A stretch of DNA of 64,000 nucleotides. It comes from Pithys albifrons albifrons. Lineage: Eukaryota; Chordata; Aves; Passeriformes; Thamnophilidae. The notes beneath the pieces are model-generated. The model was given only the letters and a program-made list of their open reading frames with translations. It searched no databases and was not told where the DNA came from. This document shows, piece by piece, positions 12,401 through 23,089 of the stretch (positions are counted from its first letter, which is position 1; each line of letters starts with the position of its first letter). A program made the position numbers and the translations under genes. The stretch lies in assembly GCF_047495875.1 (NCBI RefSeq), contig NC_092468.1:1835345-1899344 (forward strand). The letters are read 5' to 3'.

Positions 12401-15400
12401 ATTGCTTCTCTTTGCAGCTGTGGCCACTTGTACCATTCGCTGTGCCTGCTGAGCAAGGATTGTGGCACAGTCACCAAGGGGCTCATGAGGTGGATGTGCT
12501 ACAAGTGCAACTCAAGTAATAAGGGAGGAAAGCTGAGTGAGAACTTCTCAGAGCTGAAAAAAGGAACTGGAGCATCCCTGGCACAGGTAAGGTTTGTGAA
12601 GTGGTTTCTCTTTGGATCAGCTTTGTCATTGCTTTGGTCTCATGTGAGTCTGTGTTTCCAGGGAAGCCCCTGATCAGGAGCTGTCAAACACTACCAGCAT
12701 CTGACTGGTCCTCTTTCTGAATGTCATTTTATTTTGGTGGGGACATAGCTGTGGAAGTCATGGAAATGTGTTCATCCAGAAGGTCTGGGAGCTGGTGGCA
12801 GGGCCAGCTGGGTGCTTGCAGCTGCTTTCCTGCTATGTGCATCCACTACTCTGTCTTGTTTGGGAGAGTCTGGGATGGGCCACTGCAGGGGCAGTTCCTT
12901 TCAAATAATTTTCAGATATGTCTTCTATAGAACTTACATATAAAGTTGGCATGTTCCCTGTGGCTGGATCGTGGAGCCTCCATTCTACCTTCCCAGCACA
13001 TAACCAGGCTCTGGGGTAAGGTCTGGGATGGATTTGACTCACTTAAAGAGCTTGCACAATGTTTTAAGGAGGTTGTGTGTAACCAAGACTGATGCAGCTG
13101 GATTTGAGTGAGAGAACAGAGAATTAGCTTGTATTTATTGTCAGTATTTGTGCTCAGGCAGTTTCACCACCCCTAACTGAAACAGAAGTGCAGTCTCCAT
13201 GTGCATGGAGCTGTCTCCTGCCTGGCACTGTGCTGAGGGCTGTGAGCCACAGTGGCAGGCAGCTTGTTGGGGTGTCTTCAGGGACACTGCTCGTGGGGAG
13301 CTGAACTCTGCTCGGCAAAGGAGGCCCCTGGGGAGGGTTTGTTCCTGTGCCTTGAGGCACTTTGTGCATTTGTCACCACACAGATGCCCACAGAGCACTG
13401 AGTCTTCACTGCTGGAGCCAAAATAATTCAGTCTCAGAGTATGTTTTTATAGTAGTACTTTAGCTTTCTTCCAGCAGATGATTTCAGTTTCTGCCAAATC
13501 AGTGCTGCTCCCAAGCTGGCTGGTGGCATCAGGCAGCTCCTGGCACTGACAGGGAAGGCTTCCTGCTCAGGGCACTCGTGGGGGAAGAGGAACTTCAGGG
13601 AAACCTCAGGGGCTTGTGTGGAGCCCCTGCAGCCTCTGCAGTCAGCTCATGTTAGTGCCTTATTGGAGACAGCAAGAAAAGCTTTGCCAGGAGCTTGTAA
13701 ACCCTCTGTGCTCCAACCAGGATGCTCCCAAACCCTGTGTGAGCTGTCCTGCTGTGCTGTGTGTGGGCACTGGCTCTGAAGCTGGGCAGGTTCAGCAGCA
13801 CCACGTCTCCCAAGGAGTGGGTGTCAATGGGGATGACAGGCCAGGGTGCCCCTCAGAAGCTCAAGGCAAAATTAAATACTAGAACTGCATTCAGCATTTG
13901 AGTGCCTGACACTCGATCCCTGTGCCTGATAACTGTATGCCTGAGTTTGTCATGGGCAGTCAGTCAGAGCCCTTTGACACCAGTGTGGACATCTCCCAAG
14001 AAAGATGGGGAAATTGCTCCAGATGCCTGGGAATGATCAGGGCAGGGAAGGGAAGATGTTTCCCCTTATTTAACTGATGTGTCTATGAAAGTGAAGGACT
14101 GGCTGGGACTCAGGGCTAAAAGGGACATGTGGAGGGGAGGAAAGGGGTTACAGCACAGGTCACCTGCTGCTGGCTGGAAACTCCATCCCAGGCAATCAGA
14201 GTGTGGGGTGCTCCCTGCTGCTGTCATGTGCTCTTGGCAGGGAAGCCATCACTTCCTGCTCCACACACAGCCAGCCCAGCCCAGCAGAGCCCCAGCACTG
14301 CTTCAGGCCCCCACCTCCTCCTCCCCATGTCCCAGATCCTCTCCAAGTTTGTGATGTTCCTCACGTACTGAAATTACAATATTTAACTGTTGTACTTGCA
14401 TGTGATCAAACTGTTGTGCAGTCAGAGCTTTAAAAAGCTGAGTATATTTAGACTTGGCAACAGACTGTAGAATCTCCAGCCTCTCCAGGAAGTTTCTTTG
14501 CTGAACAATCAGCTCTCAGCAGCATCCGTTAACCCTGAGAGGTAACAATCCCTCTGACCAGGCTGTGGGCTGGGTTACAGAACTGACTTTTGTGGTGGGG
14601 GAAGAGCTGGCAATGTGGAGGAGATGGAGCTTCTGTGTTCCCTCTTAACTCTGCTGGCGGACACGCAACTCTGTGCTGAACAAGCTGCTGTTTGTGCACA
14701 GGAAATCCTGAGGGAGGTCCCATTCACAGGGTTGTGCTCCCAGCCCTGCCCTCCCCTGACCCCTCAGAGCCATCTCTGGAGCTTCCAGGCCCTCTGCACA
14801 TGGATCTGTGGGGAGCTGTTTTCTTGCAGCCACTTTGAAGACCCTGAAAGCCTCATCTGTCTCTTGGCAAAAATCAAATGTGGTTTTTATTTTTCCATAG
14901 GGAAAATATTTTTCCATAGGGAAATCTTCAGCTGAGGTATTTATTTTCTTAGGAAGCCTTGAATTAGGAGTAGCCTCATACTGAGAAATGCCACTGAGCA
15001 TCTGGAGTGTGTTCTGCAGCACCGATTCTGCCCTGCCCAAGCAAAGGCTGTCAGTCTGAGTTGTGCAGTGTGGCTGAGATGTGTATGTGGAACGACAGCC
15101 CAGCAGACAGTGTTTCTCTGCCCTGTTCTGTGTGTGGTGCTGTAGCCAGTCCCTGAAATTAGGGAGGTGGAGACACACCACGAGCCAGCTCTGAGCCACT
15201 ACTGGGGGTGTGACAGCATGTACTGAAGCTGAGCCTGACTGGGGTGAGGGCTTGGGACACTGCCCTAGGGAAGGGGAACAGAGAGAAGGGCAGAGGAGCT
15301 TTTCTTTCCCCTGGGTCTGCTACCAGAAGTTTGTACTTTCTGTGTTATCCCCTAAACCTTGCTGACTTCCCAAGGATAATCATCTGGGGTTAATGGATCA

Positions 15401-18400
15401 TCTGTCCTCTCTTCCCTACCTCACCATGAATGAGAGTTAAAGGAAATGAAAGCTCATGTTTGTGGTGGGTTTAGTCTGATGGAAATCTTGCAGTATTGCT
15501 GTTGTGCTGTTTGAAGTGAGCTGAGGCGTGTTAGGTGAAGGCACAGCAGCTGGACTCTGCCTAAATACCTGCTGTAATCTCCTGATGTCTCAGCCAGCCA
15601 TCCCCAAAACTCCTTTGCCTCATTTCAGTGGGCTGGTTTGTGTTTTCCATGTATTGTGCCAGCCTGTGTACAGGATCAGGGGAGAACAGCCTTGCCCCTG
15701 GGCCATAAGTCCTGCAGGCACTGCCAGGAGCCCCTGAGCTGCCACACTGGTTACCCCGTGCCTGAGGGGGTGCCCGAGCTCTGAGGACACCCTTGTTGGA
15801 GCCAGATGGCAAATATGTTTTATTCAGGAGTTTAATCCTGTCAAGTCACGCCAGGACGGACAATGGACGTGACCCACAGTTAATCCAGTTTGTCAGCCTC
15901 TACCTTTGAGCTCTGTCCTGCAGCCTTCCAGCATCCCTGTCTGTGAGCCCTCCAGAGCCCTGGGGCCGGGCCCTCTGCAGCACCTCTGGGAGCTTTCTCA
16001 TGTCTGCAGGGAAGGTTGAGGTTGGGGTTTTCACTAATACTTGTTTGAGGGCCAGACAGATGTTACGTGACCTCCATCGATCGGTAAACAGAGCCAGTTT
16101 TACTGTTTCCAGTGTAACAGTGACCATCAGTTATTAGCTTGTCTCCAGTGATAAAAAAATGTCAAGGCCTTCCTAACTATGAAAACACCCAACTGTGATC
16201 CCCCCCAATAACACCAAGGAGATAATCAGTGTTTGATACAGTTCCACAGCTGTGCATTCTCTGCTCTGGGGGGAATATTCCATGTACACATTAACTGAGC
16301 ACACACCCCGTCCTTCAGCTTTGGACTTGGCTTTGGGGGGGATTCCTTCACTTCAGCACGTGGGGAAGGCACTGGAAACACAGAACATCCATGTTTAGGA
16401 TTGTTTGGAAACAAAATGGATTTAGTAAATAGAAGTCTGAGTGCAGGAGTGTTCATGAGCAGGGTGAGGAGGACTGGCACCAAAGCTAAAACTGAAAACA
16501 AAATACAAATTTAGAAAGACTGATTTGAAAAACATAATTATCCTTGAGCAGCTTTTAAATAAAAAATGGCTTTTTTGAGACTTTTGGTACTAGAGAGGTG
16601 GGCTAGTTTTGTTGTTTTGTGGGGGTTTTAGAGGAAAATCAGAGAGAATTGTAGTTGTCTCCCCTGGCCCTCCTACAGAGCAACATGCAGCCTGGCAGAA
16701 GGCTCCTTGCACTTCCTGCAATCCCAGGTCTGGCACTCTGGGGCCCTGAAAGGCTGACAAGAAGCAGGGACAGCTGAATTCCAAACTGCCTAAAGCCAAG
16801 AGCAGTGAGACTGGGATGTCCTGTGGAAGGGTCATGCCCTGCTTAAGAGAAAGGGTGGCAAAGCTGCAGTGGGGAATCTTGGCTTGACTTTACAACTCAG
16901 TTTCTGAGAAGCTATTCCTACAGTTTGATAAAAATGTCCTCCCTTTTATTAAAACATTCCATATCTGGGAGGATTTGTAGAACAGACTCATTTAAATGCA
17001 GTGGCAGATACTGGGCTGCTGCAGCCTGTGGATATTCCCACAGACCTGCCAGAGATCCTTGGGCTGGGATTGCTCCTGTTGCTGGAGGGGGGGTGGCTGT
17101 TCCCCACTGTGATTCCAAGCCCAGGGATAACCAAACGGCCCAAGGCTTAAGGGTGCAGATGACTCCTCTCTTCTGATGGTTCTCTGAAGGAGGGGAGCAA
17201 AATAAATGGAAGCTGAGGTTTTGGCTGTTTATGGTGCTTGGTGGCAGGGCAAGAGAGGTGATTTTGCTGTGTGAGGTGTGCTGGCTGGAGCCCAGGGACA
17301 CTGCCTGTTCCTGAAGGCAGCTTTTGGAAATGCAGGTGAGCGTCTCTCTCTGGTAAATCCATCAATGGGGAGCTGCAGTTTCCATGTCCCACCTCCCTGC
17401 TGCACAAGGAGAACAGTGTTTGGTTTGGGCAGCTGCAGCTGAGCCCCTGAACTGCCCCAGGGCCTCTGAAGCACCTTGGAAACCTCCCTCTTGGACAGCA
17501 GCACCAGGCTGCTCCCAGGGTCAGGAGATCCAAAGGGGATGGATAGCAGGTGTTCCCTGGGGTGTTCTGGAAGGGTTGGGCTCACAGTATCAAAAAATCT
17601 CTGCCAGGAGGGGTCACTAACCCTTCTTACACCGAGTAGGACTTCTTCCTTCTTCTGTGTGTCTTTACACCAGACCCGAGGGAAAGTCTGGAGTTGTGTC
17701 AGGGCAGAGTTAGGTTGGATCTCAAGAAAAGGTTCTTCTCCCAGAGGGGGGTGGGCACGGCCCCAAGGCTGCCAGAGCTCCGGGAGTGTTTGGATGATGC
17801 TCTCAGGCACAGGTGTGGGATTGTTGGGGTGTCTTCACAGGGACAGGAGTTGAACTCAGTCCCTGTGGGTCCCTTCCAGCCCAGCAGATTCCATGATTAC
17901 TTTCCCTTTCTCTCCCCAGCTCCTGCCACGGAGAGAACACTGCAGCCCTTCAGTGTTAACCTTTGGAAGGTGAATTCCTTGCCTTCCTGCAGAGAGGCCT
18001 CTGTCCTGTTGGGCTCAGGCACTGAGCTGAGCTCAGCCCTAGCACAAACCTGCTGGGCATAGTCTTTACATAACATTTATCCATGTGCTGCCAATGCCTC
18101 ATCTGCTGTGTCCAGTGAGGGTGTGTGGGGTTTGTGTTTGTCTAATTAATCCTGGGCAGCTGCTTTGGCTGAAGGCATCAGTGAAAGTCCAAGGGAATGT
18201 TCCAGCAGTGCCTCGTGTCGGCAGGAGCCACTACCTGAGGAGTAGGGAGGTGCTGTGCCCTTCCAGATCCCCGACACAGACAGTTCCCTGCTCTGCCCCA
18301 TCCCTGCAGGCTCACGTTGCAGCAGCAGTGAGTGTATCAGAGCACAAATAAACCTGTGCTCTGCCTGCCTTGAGCGAGAGGTTTGCTCCTGAAGTTCACG

Positions 18401-21400
18401 AAGTTCAGCTGGAGACATCTGCCTTGCCCAGGGTACTCCTGGGGAGAGGCGAGGGAGGGGTGTGTGACAGGCTGGGGCAAGGCTGTGCTCCTTGCTGGCT
18501 CGGGGCTGTTGGCTGCAGGCAGCGTGTCCTGCTGCCAGGGCAGTGTTGAGCCCGGGGGGCTGGCCATGGGGCAGCCTGTCCTTCTGCCGTGGCTCTGGGG
18601 CCCCCAGGGCAGTGCTGAGCCCGGGGGGCTGGCCATGGGGCAGCCGGTCCCTCTGCTGAGCCCGGGGGGCTGGCCATGGGGCAGCCGGTCCCTCTGCTGA
18701 GCCCGGGGGGCTGGCCATGGGGCAGCCGGTCCCTCTGCTGAGCCCGGGGGGCTGGCCATGGGGCAGCCGGTCCCTCTGCTGAGCCCGGGGGGCTGGCCAT
18801 GGGGCAGGGCTGAGTTCGGGGGACTGGCCATGGGGCAGCAGGTCCCTCTGCCGTGGTTCGGGGCTGTACCGGGGCAGGGCTGCCCGTGAGTGTGGCTGTC
18901 CCCGCGGCAGGGCCGTGGCTGTCCGGGTGGCACTGCAGTGGCTCCGCAGAGGCTGCCGCAGCAGTAGCACCGCTCGCTGCTCCCTCGGGGCTGTCCTGAG
19001 CGTTCCCCGAGACTCATTAACAGTTCGGGAATGTCAGTGCCATTCCAGTGAGTTTGGGTCAGAGCTGCCTCTGTCTGGGTGATTGCTGCAGGTTCCTGCG
19101 AGTCCATGAGGACAGCAGAAGAGAAGTAGATTTCCTTACCTTAACATTAGTTGGCTCAGCTTTCAATAAAACACTGAGTTTGGGTACCTGTTTGTGAGGC
19201 TGGTTGAGCTGCAGTGAGAGTGCCCAGCTGCAGGGGAGAGGGCAGGGCATGGGCTTCGTGTCCACTGCCCCTGGGCTCTGTAAATGGGGGTCTGCCTTTG
19301 TTCCTAGGAATCCCAAAGCCTTCCCAGGACTTCTGGCTGCCTCTCCCCATGCTGGGGGGCAGCCCCTGGGGCACTGTGGTGCTCTGAAGCTTTAACTGAT
19401 GCAGCAGTATCTTTGTGTGGATGGAACTTGTGCTGAGGAGCAGCTCTGGGGTGGGTCTCTTGTGTGACTGCAGACAGTGCCTCTGCTCAAACTGCTGTGA
19501 TGTGCTTTGCTTAGGATGGGGTTTGTAGCCGTTAAAGATAATTGCAGGCTTGGGAGGGCTGTGTGGCGACTCCCAGAGGGGGTGGAATACGTGCAAGCAA
19601 AAACTCTGCAACTGAGATGAGCATTAGTGGTGGGATCCTGGAGAGCTGGGGAATGAGCCTTTCTCCTTGGCCCAGATCCTCAGGGGATCACTTTTCTCTG
19701 GGGTTCTTTGTCTAGTCTGAGGTCTTTCCAAAGGGATGTTGGGATTTGGCTGGAAGTGGCTTGGGAGGTGCCAAGGGCTTTGTCCTGCTTAGACACTGGA
19801 GCTGCTGGCCCTGAGGCAGGGGCTGTGCTCTGGGGTGAGCCCAGCGCCTTCCACCGACACCACAGAGCCTCCTGGAGGGAAGTGTGCCTTTAGTGACGGG
19901 GAGGAAGGAAAAGGCCTGACAGCAGTGGTTTCCATGACAACAGAAAGAATTGCCTGCAATATTTCAGCTCATCAGCCTGGGAACAGCCTGATTGATAGTT
20001 ACACACGTGTGGTAGGGAGAGTGCAGGAGAGGGGAGCCAATTATGTTGCATTTTCCTTGGCCTTGAGTGCCTGTGGCCACAGCAACTGTGGAGGGCAGGT
20101 TTTCCTTGCTTTTTGCTCTTTCCAGGTGAGGATGTCCTGTGAGGCCCTGGGAAGTGCCAGTGACACCCCAGCTTTGGTACCTGCCCCTCAGTGTCCCCAG
20201 CTCCAGGATCTGTGCCGTGTGGACAGCGAATGGGCCATCTGGCTCCTTGACTGGCAACCAGCAAATAGTGGTTTGCACTAGAGGGAGCATCTTGGGGGGG
20301 AAGGAGTGAGTGTGTGTGGCTCATGCTTCCAGCACAAGGGATCTGCACTTGAGACATTCCTCATTCCCAGATTGATGGTCAAAGGCAAGATGCATGTGGC
20401 TTCAGGGCAGTCATGGACCTATCCAGGCTTCAGGAATCCTGTGGTGGGCTCGGTGCACCTTCCACTGCCAAAGAGAGTTTAAAGTCAATGCAGTTTCAGT
20501 CAGTCCCCACTGGTAGGACTCTGTAGCATTTTGGGTTAATAGCCCTTGGGAAATGTATTTTGGGGAAAATATTTGCATGTTCCCTTAAAAATAGCTCCCT
20601 GGAGACAACAGATGCCAGCCTGCTGCTCATGAGGGAGGCTGTTCCCCTGGCTCCTGTTGTGGTTTCTTGATGATGCTTTTCCTTTGCAGTATGAGCAGAA
20701 ACATTCAAAATAGAAACACAGTGGTGTGATAAATGGAACAAACCTATAAGAGTCTGTGATGCTTTGTCATCTCTCTGTGGGATAAGTAAACTGTGCCGTT
20801 TACAGCAGTCTGAGTGTGCAGCCCTGCTTGTCTCAGTGCTTGGTTCAGCTGTGGGCCCTCTCTCTGCAGCTCTGTAGCTGCCCCTCACTGCTGGGGGACA
20901 CTCAGCCTTGTCCCCCTGGCTGGGCAGTGCCACCCTGGCTGTTGTGGTCAGTCCCAGGGGACGTGGCTGCCACTGCTGTGTGACTCACACCTTCCCACCC
21001 ATTTCCCAGCTTTCAGTCTGTAACATCCCACTGGGGGGAAGAAGGCTCCTTAGGATCCCATTAGCTGTTCCCAGTCCCTGGCACAGTCACGTTCCTGTAC
21101 CTGCCAGGCACAGCCTGTGCCCCGAGGCTGTGTGGGGCTGAGCAGGGCTGGGCAGATGAGGCAGGACTGGGGAGCTGGTGCTGCTGCCCAGAGAGGAGCC
21201 CTGGAGAGGCTGCTCATCGACACAGACCCATTGCTTCTCTTCCCAGCTGGCTCAGGGAGGCAGATTCCCCATCCCTTCTTTCCTTCCCCCAAGGGTACGT
21301 CAATACTGTCAGTCTGTGCCATCACAGACAGCCCAGCAATAAGTCATGGTGGGTGTAGAGCTGTATCTGTCCTTTGTGGCACAACAGGACTGTCTTCTTC

Positions 21401-23089
21401 AACCCTGAGGAGCACACAGTGGCTTGAAGCCAAGGGGAAGATGGCTCAAAAGGCCTCCCAGACAGGCTGGGGACCAGCTGCTCCAGGCCTAGGAGTGATT
21501 TCTGTGTATGGGAACTCAATACCTTGCTGTGTGTGGTTTCTGTAACCTTCTCACTCTCTTTGTTAGACGAGTTCAGAGTCTCTGTTGGATCCTCAGCAAA
21601 TCCAGGCTTTTGACCAGCTCTGCCGACTGAACCGCGGAACCTCCCGGGTACGTACCCGCCGTTTTCCCCGGGTTTAGGCTGGTGCCAGGCACTGTGCACA
21701 TGGCCAAGCCAGACATCAGTGCTGGCAGTGAGGGCTCTGGCTTTTCTCTTGGGTCTGGGCTAGTGCTGGCACTTGGCTGTGCACAGAGCTGGCTGTGGCA
21801 CATCCTGAGGCAGCCACGCTGGGGAATTCGTGGGCAGGGAAACCATGGGAATGCCACTGGCTGTGGGGCTGGGCCTGACAGTGTCCGTGGGGTGAGGCTT
21901 CTCAGATCCTTTTTAGGTTTCTAACTAACCTCCCCTCCAGACACTGTGATTCCCACGGTCACTTGGAATGCTCCCTGCTCCTGGCCTCATGTTGTCCCGG
22001 GGACAGCACAACTTCCTCTGTCCCTGACATTTCCCTTGTGCCTCCTGCCTGTTTTGGCTGTAGTTGTTGCCACTTTCAGCTCTTCCTGGGCTTGATTTTC
22101 AATTATGTGACTTTAAATCAACCTAAAGACCCCTGAGGAGTTGTTCAGTTCAGGGCTGGTGTCTCACAGGTTGCTCTGTAGGGCCCTTCCATAGTCCCCA
22201 TGCCCTCTGCTTTACATAGTTAAGATTCCCCTGGTTGCTGCAGGGACAGAGTGATGCCCAGCCCTGTGTCCCTGTGTGGGCATTCCGGGGTGCAGGAACA
22301 GGGTGACCCCAGCCCTGTGTCCCTGTGTGGGCATTCCGGGGTGCAGGAACAGGGTGACCCCAGCCCTGTGTCCCTGTGTCCCTGTGTGGGCGTTCCAGGG
22401 TGCAGGAACAGGGTGACCCCAGCCCTCTGTCCCTGTGTCCCTGTGTGGGCATTCCGGGGTGCAGGAACAGGGTGACCCCAGCCCTGTGTCCCTGTGTCGG
22501 CGTTCCAGGGTGCAGGAGGGTGACCCCAGCCCTCTGTCTCTGTGTCCCTGTGTGGGCATTCTGGGGTGCAGGAACAGGGTGACCCCAGCCCTGTGTCCCT
22601 GTGCTCCCTGTGTGGGCGTTCCAGGGTGCAGGAGGGTGACCCCAGCCCTGTGTCCCTGTGCTCCCTGTGTGGGCATTCCGGGGTGCAGGAACAGGGTGAC
22701 CCCAGCCCTCTGTCTCTGTGTCCCTGTGTGGGTGTTCCAGGGTGCAGGAACAGGGTGACCCCAGCCCTCTGTCCCTGTGTCCCTGTGTGGGCGTTCCAGG
22801 GTGCAGGAGGGTGACCCCAGCCCTCTGTCCCTGTGTCCCTGTGTGGGCATTCCGGGATGCAGGAACAGGGTGACCCCAGCCCTGTGTCCCTGTGTGGGCG
22901 TTCCGGGGTGCAGGAGGGTGACTCCATGGCCTTTCCCTGCAGTTGGCTCTGCTGACGGAACTGGCGCGCGGCGGTGACAGGCACGGGCTGCTCAGCAGTT
23001 CCCACGGGGACAGCAGTGCCTCCAGCAGCGTCTTCCAGAACGAGACCTTCCAGCTGCACCTGACGCCCCCTCCGCTGGCCGAGGACTAG
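407..23089 (+). CDS. VPS8: VPS8 subunit of CORVET, C-terminal part (ten exons, 5' part outside window)
   Basis: VPS8 is the CORVET-specific subunit that, with the shared class C VPS core, tethers Rab5-positive early endosomes before fusion; it acts on the cytosolic face of endosomes. Ten exons with compatible phases (listed separately) join to 1008 coding bases, about 335 residues plus stop, which is the last quarter of a protein of about 1430 residues in mammals. The order seen is a helical solenoid end (exons 1-5), a C-terminal RING-type zinc finger split over the exons at 11663 and 12418, a low-complexity linker, and a short conserved tail. The segments ALWFPLLEAMM, GKGKLGEIQG and DPQQIQAFDQLCRL match mammalian VPS8 as I remember it. 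Exon borders show GT/AG throughout. Upstream exons lie before base 1. The neighbour C3orf70 is tail-to-tail, as in human. Identity is very secure; the 51-base exon at 20126 is the only uncertain one. Confidence 0.95.
1169..1272 (+). CDS. VPS8: VPS8 exon
   Basis: This 104-base exon follows an acceptor ending CACTTAG and precedes the donor GTAAGG at 1273. After two bases completing the serine codon it encodes AEPSLLENIEDTLMKTIALC and then a Q-rich end (LDQQQRE). It ends in phase 0. The predicted alpha-helical character fits the C-terminal solenoid of VPS8. Confidence 0.92.
2357..2435 (+). CDS. VPS8: VPS8 exon
   Basis: This 79-base exon lies between the acceptor TTCCAG (ending 2356) and the donor GTGAGT at 2436. 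It encodes ALWFPLLEAMMSPQKSSGSS and a few more residues, a highly recognisable VPS8 segment, and leaves one base of a serine codon for the following exon. Confidence 0.94.
3265..3347 (+). CDS. VPS8: VPS8 exon
   Basis: This 83-base exon follows the acceptor CTTTCCAG and precedes the donor GTGAGC at 3348. Two bases complete serine, then it reads LKSLTMQVLNNMAAFIALPS followed by ILQRILQ. Phase 0 at the end matches the next exon, which lies 7 kb downstream across the largest early intron in the window. Confidence 0.95.
4120..4290 (+). mobile_element. Possible ancient CR1/L3-like fragment
   Basis: The stretch around GGATAAAAATGTGATCAATG followed by ATGTGGTTTTGTCAAAGG and GAGCAAACTCAATGGC resembles the part of CR1/L3-type ORF2 just upstream of the reverse transcriptase core, with old decay. 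There is no 3' tail or target-site duplication, and the boundaries are guesses; flanking AT-rich DNA (3600-4900) may belong to the same element. A library search is needed to confirm. Confidence 0.35.
6034..6405 (+). repeat. 38-bp minisatellite with telomere-like core
   Basis: Ten direct copies of a unit with the core CCTGTCCTGGGTTAGGGG; full units are 38 bp and at least three are shortened to about 27 bp by loss of an internal segment. Each unit contains GGGTTAGGG, which equals one and a half vertebrate telomere repeats. It lies inside a VPS8 intron. The near identity of copies implies recent homogenisation. Confidence 0.95.
7969..8113 (-). mobile_element. TguSINE1-like SINE (tRNA-Ile head, CR1-like tail)
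   Basis: Read on the minus strand, bases 8107-8045 look like a tRNA-Ile: an A box (AGCTCAGTTGGTTA), an AATAA anticodon-region motif, and a B box (GGGTTCAATCC). This is followed by a segment ending GGGTCCCTTCCAACTCAG and TCTGTGATTCTGTGAA, which is the CR1 3' end used for LINE-mediated mobilisation. This head-tail arrangement is the structure described for TguSINE1 in the zebra finch genome. It points to a passerine host. The family name is from memory and unchecked. Confidence 0.85.
8441..8565 (+). repeat. G14 homopolymer and short G-rich repeat
   Basis: A run of 14 G (8448-8461) followed by about four degenerate copies of a GGTCCCCAGGGCCCTGC unit separated by further G runs. It is likely to be unstable and quadruplex-forming, and prone to sequencing error. 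Confidence 0.85.
10338..10418 (+). CDS. VPS8: VPS8 exon
   Basis: This 81-base exon (27 codons, phase 0 at both ends) runs from the acceptor TATACAG to the donor GTGAGC at 10419. It encodes DPVYGKGKLGEIQGLVLGML then DTFNYEQ, near identical to mammalian VPS8 and directly upstream of the RING-coding exons. Confidence 0.96.
10419..12417 (+). other. VPS8 introns flanking the first RING exon
   Basis: The intervals 10419-11662 and 11833-12417 contain no repeat or RNA gene that I can recognise. Confidence 0.7.
11663..11832 (+). CDS. VPS8: VPS8 exon, first half of RING finger
   Basis: This 170-base exon runs from the acceptor CACACAG to the donor GTAAAT at 11833. It encodes TLLETTTSLLNHDLHWSLCN, then RASVTRGLTPKQDYCCICLQQYK and the stretch ending EIIVF. 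The CCIC motif provides the first C-x2-C zinc-ligand pair of the RING. It ends two bases into a serine codon (AG|C), so the RING is split across an intron of 585 bases. Confidence 0.96.
12418..12586 (+). CDS. VPS8: VPS8 exon, second half of RING finger
   Basis: This 169-base exon runs from the acceptor CTTTGCAG to the donor GTAAGG at 12587. It completes serine and reads SCGHLYHSLC, then the loop, then MCYKC, supplying the C-x-H-x2-H-x2-C and terminal C-x2-C ligands. All expected ligand positions are present, so the RING looks intact. The end (KLSENFSELKKGTGASLAQ) is a hydrophilic linker. The exon ends in phase 0. Confidence 0.96.
17690..17902 (+). mobile_element. CR1 LINE, 5'-truncated 3' end
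   Basis: Contains the typical CR1 segment with TTAGGTTGGATCTCAAGAAA, TTCTTCTCCCAGAGGG and, at the end, GTGGGTCCCTTCCAGCCC then ATTCCATGATTA. The 3' end resembles the tail shared with the SINE at 7969. It is 5'-truncated, as most CR1 copies are, and no coding capacity remains. Confidence 0.85.
18543..18860 (+). repeat. 41-bp GC-rich minisatellite
   Basis: Five close copies and two or three degenerate ones of a 41-bp unit containing GGGGGGCTGGCCATGGGGCA. Because the unit contains few stops, it creates spurious minus-strand ORFs of 274 and 256 codons. It lies in a VPS8 intron. Confidence 0.93.
20126..20176 (+). CDS. VPS8: VPS8 candidate small linker exon
   Basis: A 51-base open segment between a good acceptor (CTCTTTCCAG, ending 20125) and a GTACCT donor at 20177. 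It reads VRMSCEALGSASDTPAL in phase 0/0, so it fits between the flanking exons without breaking the frame. Mammalian VPS8 as I remember it has an exon of about 18 codons here beginning VKMS, which supports the call. The rest of the linker is poorly conserved and the donor is weak, so the exon may be cassette-type or wrong. The protein frame is intact with or without it. Confidence 0.6.
21567..21647 (+). CDS. VPS8: VPS8 exon
   Basis: This 81-base exon runs from an acceptor ending TTTGTTAG to the donor GTACGT at 21648, phase 0 at both ends. It encodes TSSESLLDPQQIQAFDQLCR then LNRGTSR. The core DPQQIQAFDQLCRL is strongly conserved in vertebrate VPS8. Confidence 0.95.
22255..22925 (+). repeat. 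51-bp minisatellite abutting the last VPS8 exon
   Basis: About twelve copies of a unit near 51 bp built from GTGTCCCTGTGTGGGC and GGGTGACCCCAGCCCT, with length variants that duplicate CCCTGTGTCCCTGTG or lack GAACA. It ends about 20 bases before the acceptor of the final VPS8 exon. Spurious ORFs run through it on both strands. Confidence 0.95.
22943..23089 (+). CDS. VPS8: VPS8 terminal coding exon with stop
   Basis: This exon follows the acceptor TTTCCCTGCAG and encodes 48 residues starting LALLTELARGG and ending FQLHLTPPPLAED, followed by TAG at 23087-23089. The LALLTEL start and FQL...PPP..ED tail match the mammalian C-terminus. The middle is Ser/Gly-rich and variable. The acceptor lies only about 20 bases after the end of a 51-bp minisatellite, so the branch point probably falls within or next to repeat sequence. 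The exon is much more GC-rich than the other VPS8 exons. Confidence 0.95.
   Translation: MALLTELARGGDRHGLLSSSHGDSSASSSVFQNETFQLHLTPPPLAED

Larger units (their letters stand above)
12587..20125 (+). other. Large VPS8 intron (7.5 kb)
   Basis: The intron between the second RING exon and the candidate small exon. It includes a CR1 3' end (17690-17902), a 41-bp minisatellite (18543-18860) and a short direct repeat of about 17 bases near 14890-14925 (ATTTTTCCATAGGGAAA twice). Nothing else recognisable. Confidence 0.7.
20177..22942 (+). other. Last VPS8 introns
   Basis: The intervals 20177-21566 and 21648-22942. The first shows nothing recognisable. The second is half occupied by the 51-bp minisatellite at 22255-22925. 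Confidence 0.7.

Noticed and set aside
18146..19107. Minus-strand ORFs of 274 and 256 codons
   Set aside because: They run through the 41-bp minisatellite in a VPS8 intron and show only periodic low-complexity peptide.
22255..22925. CRISPR-like array
   Set aside because: Contiguous tandem units without unique spacers in a vertebrate intron; the same applies to the other minisatellites.
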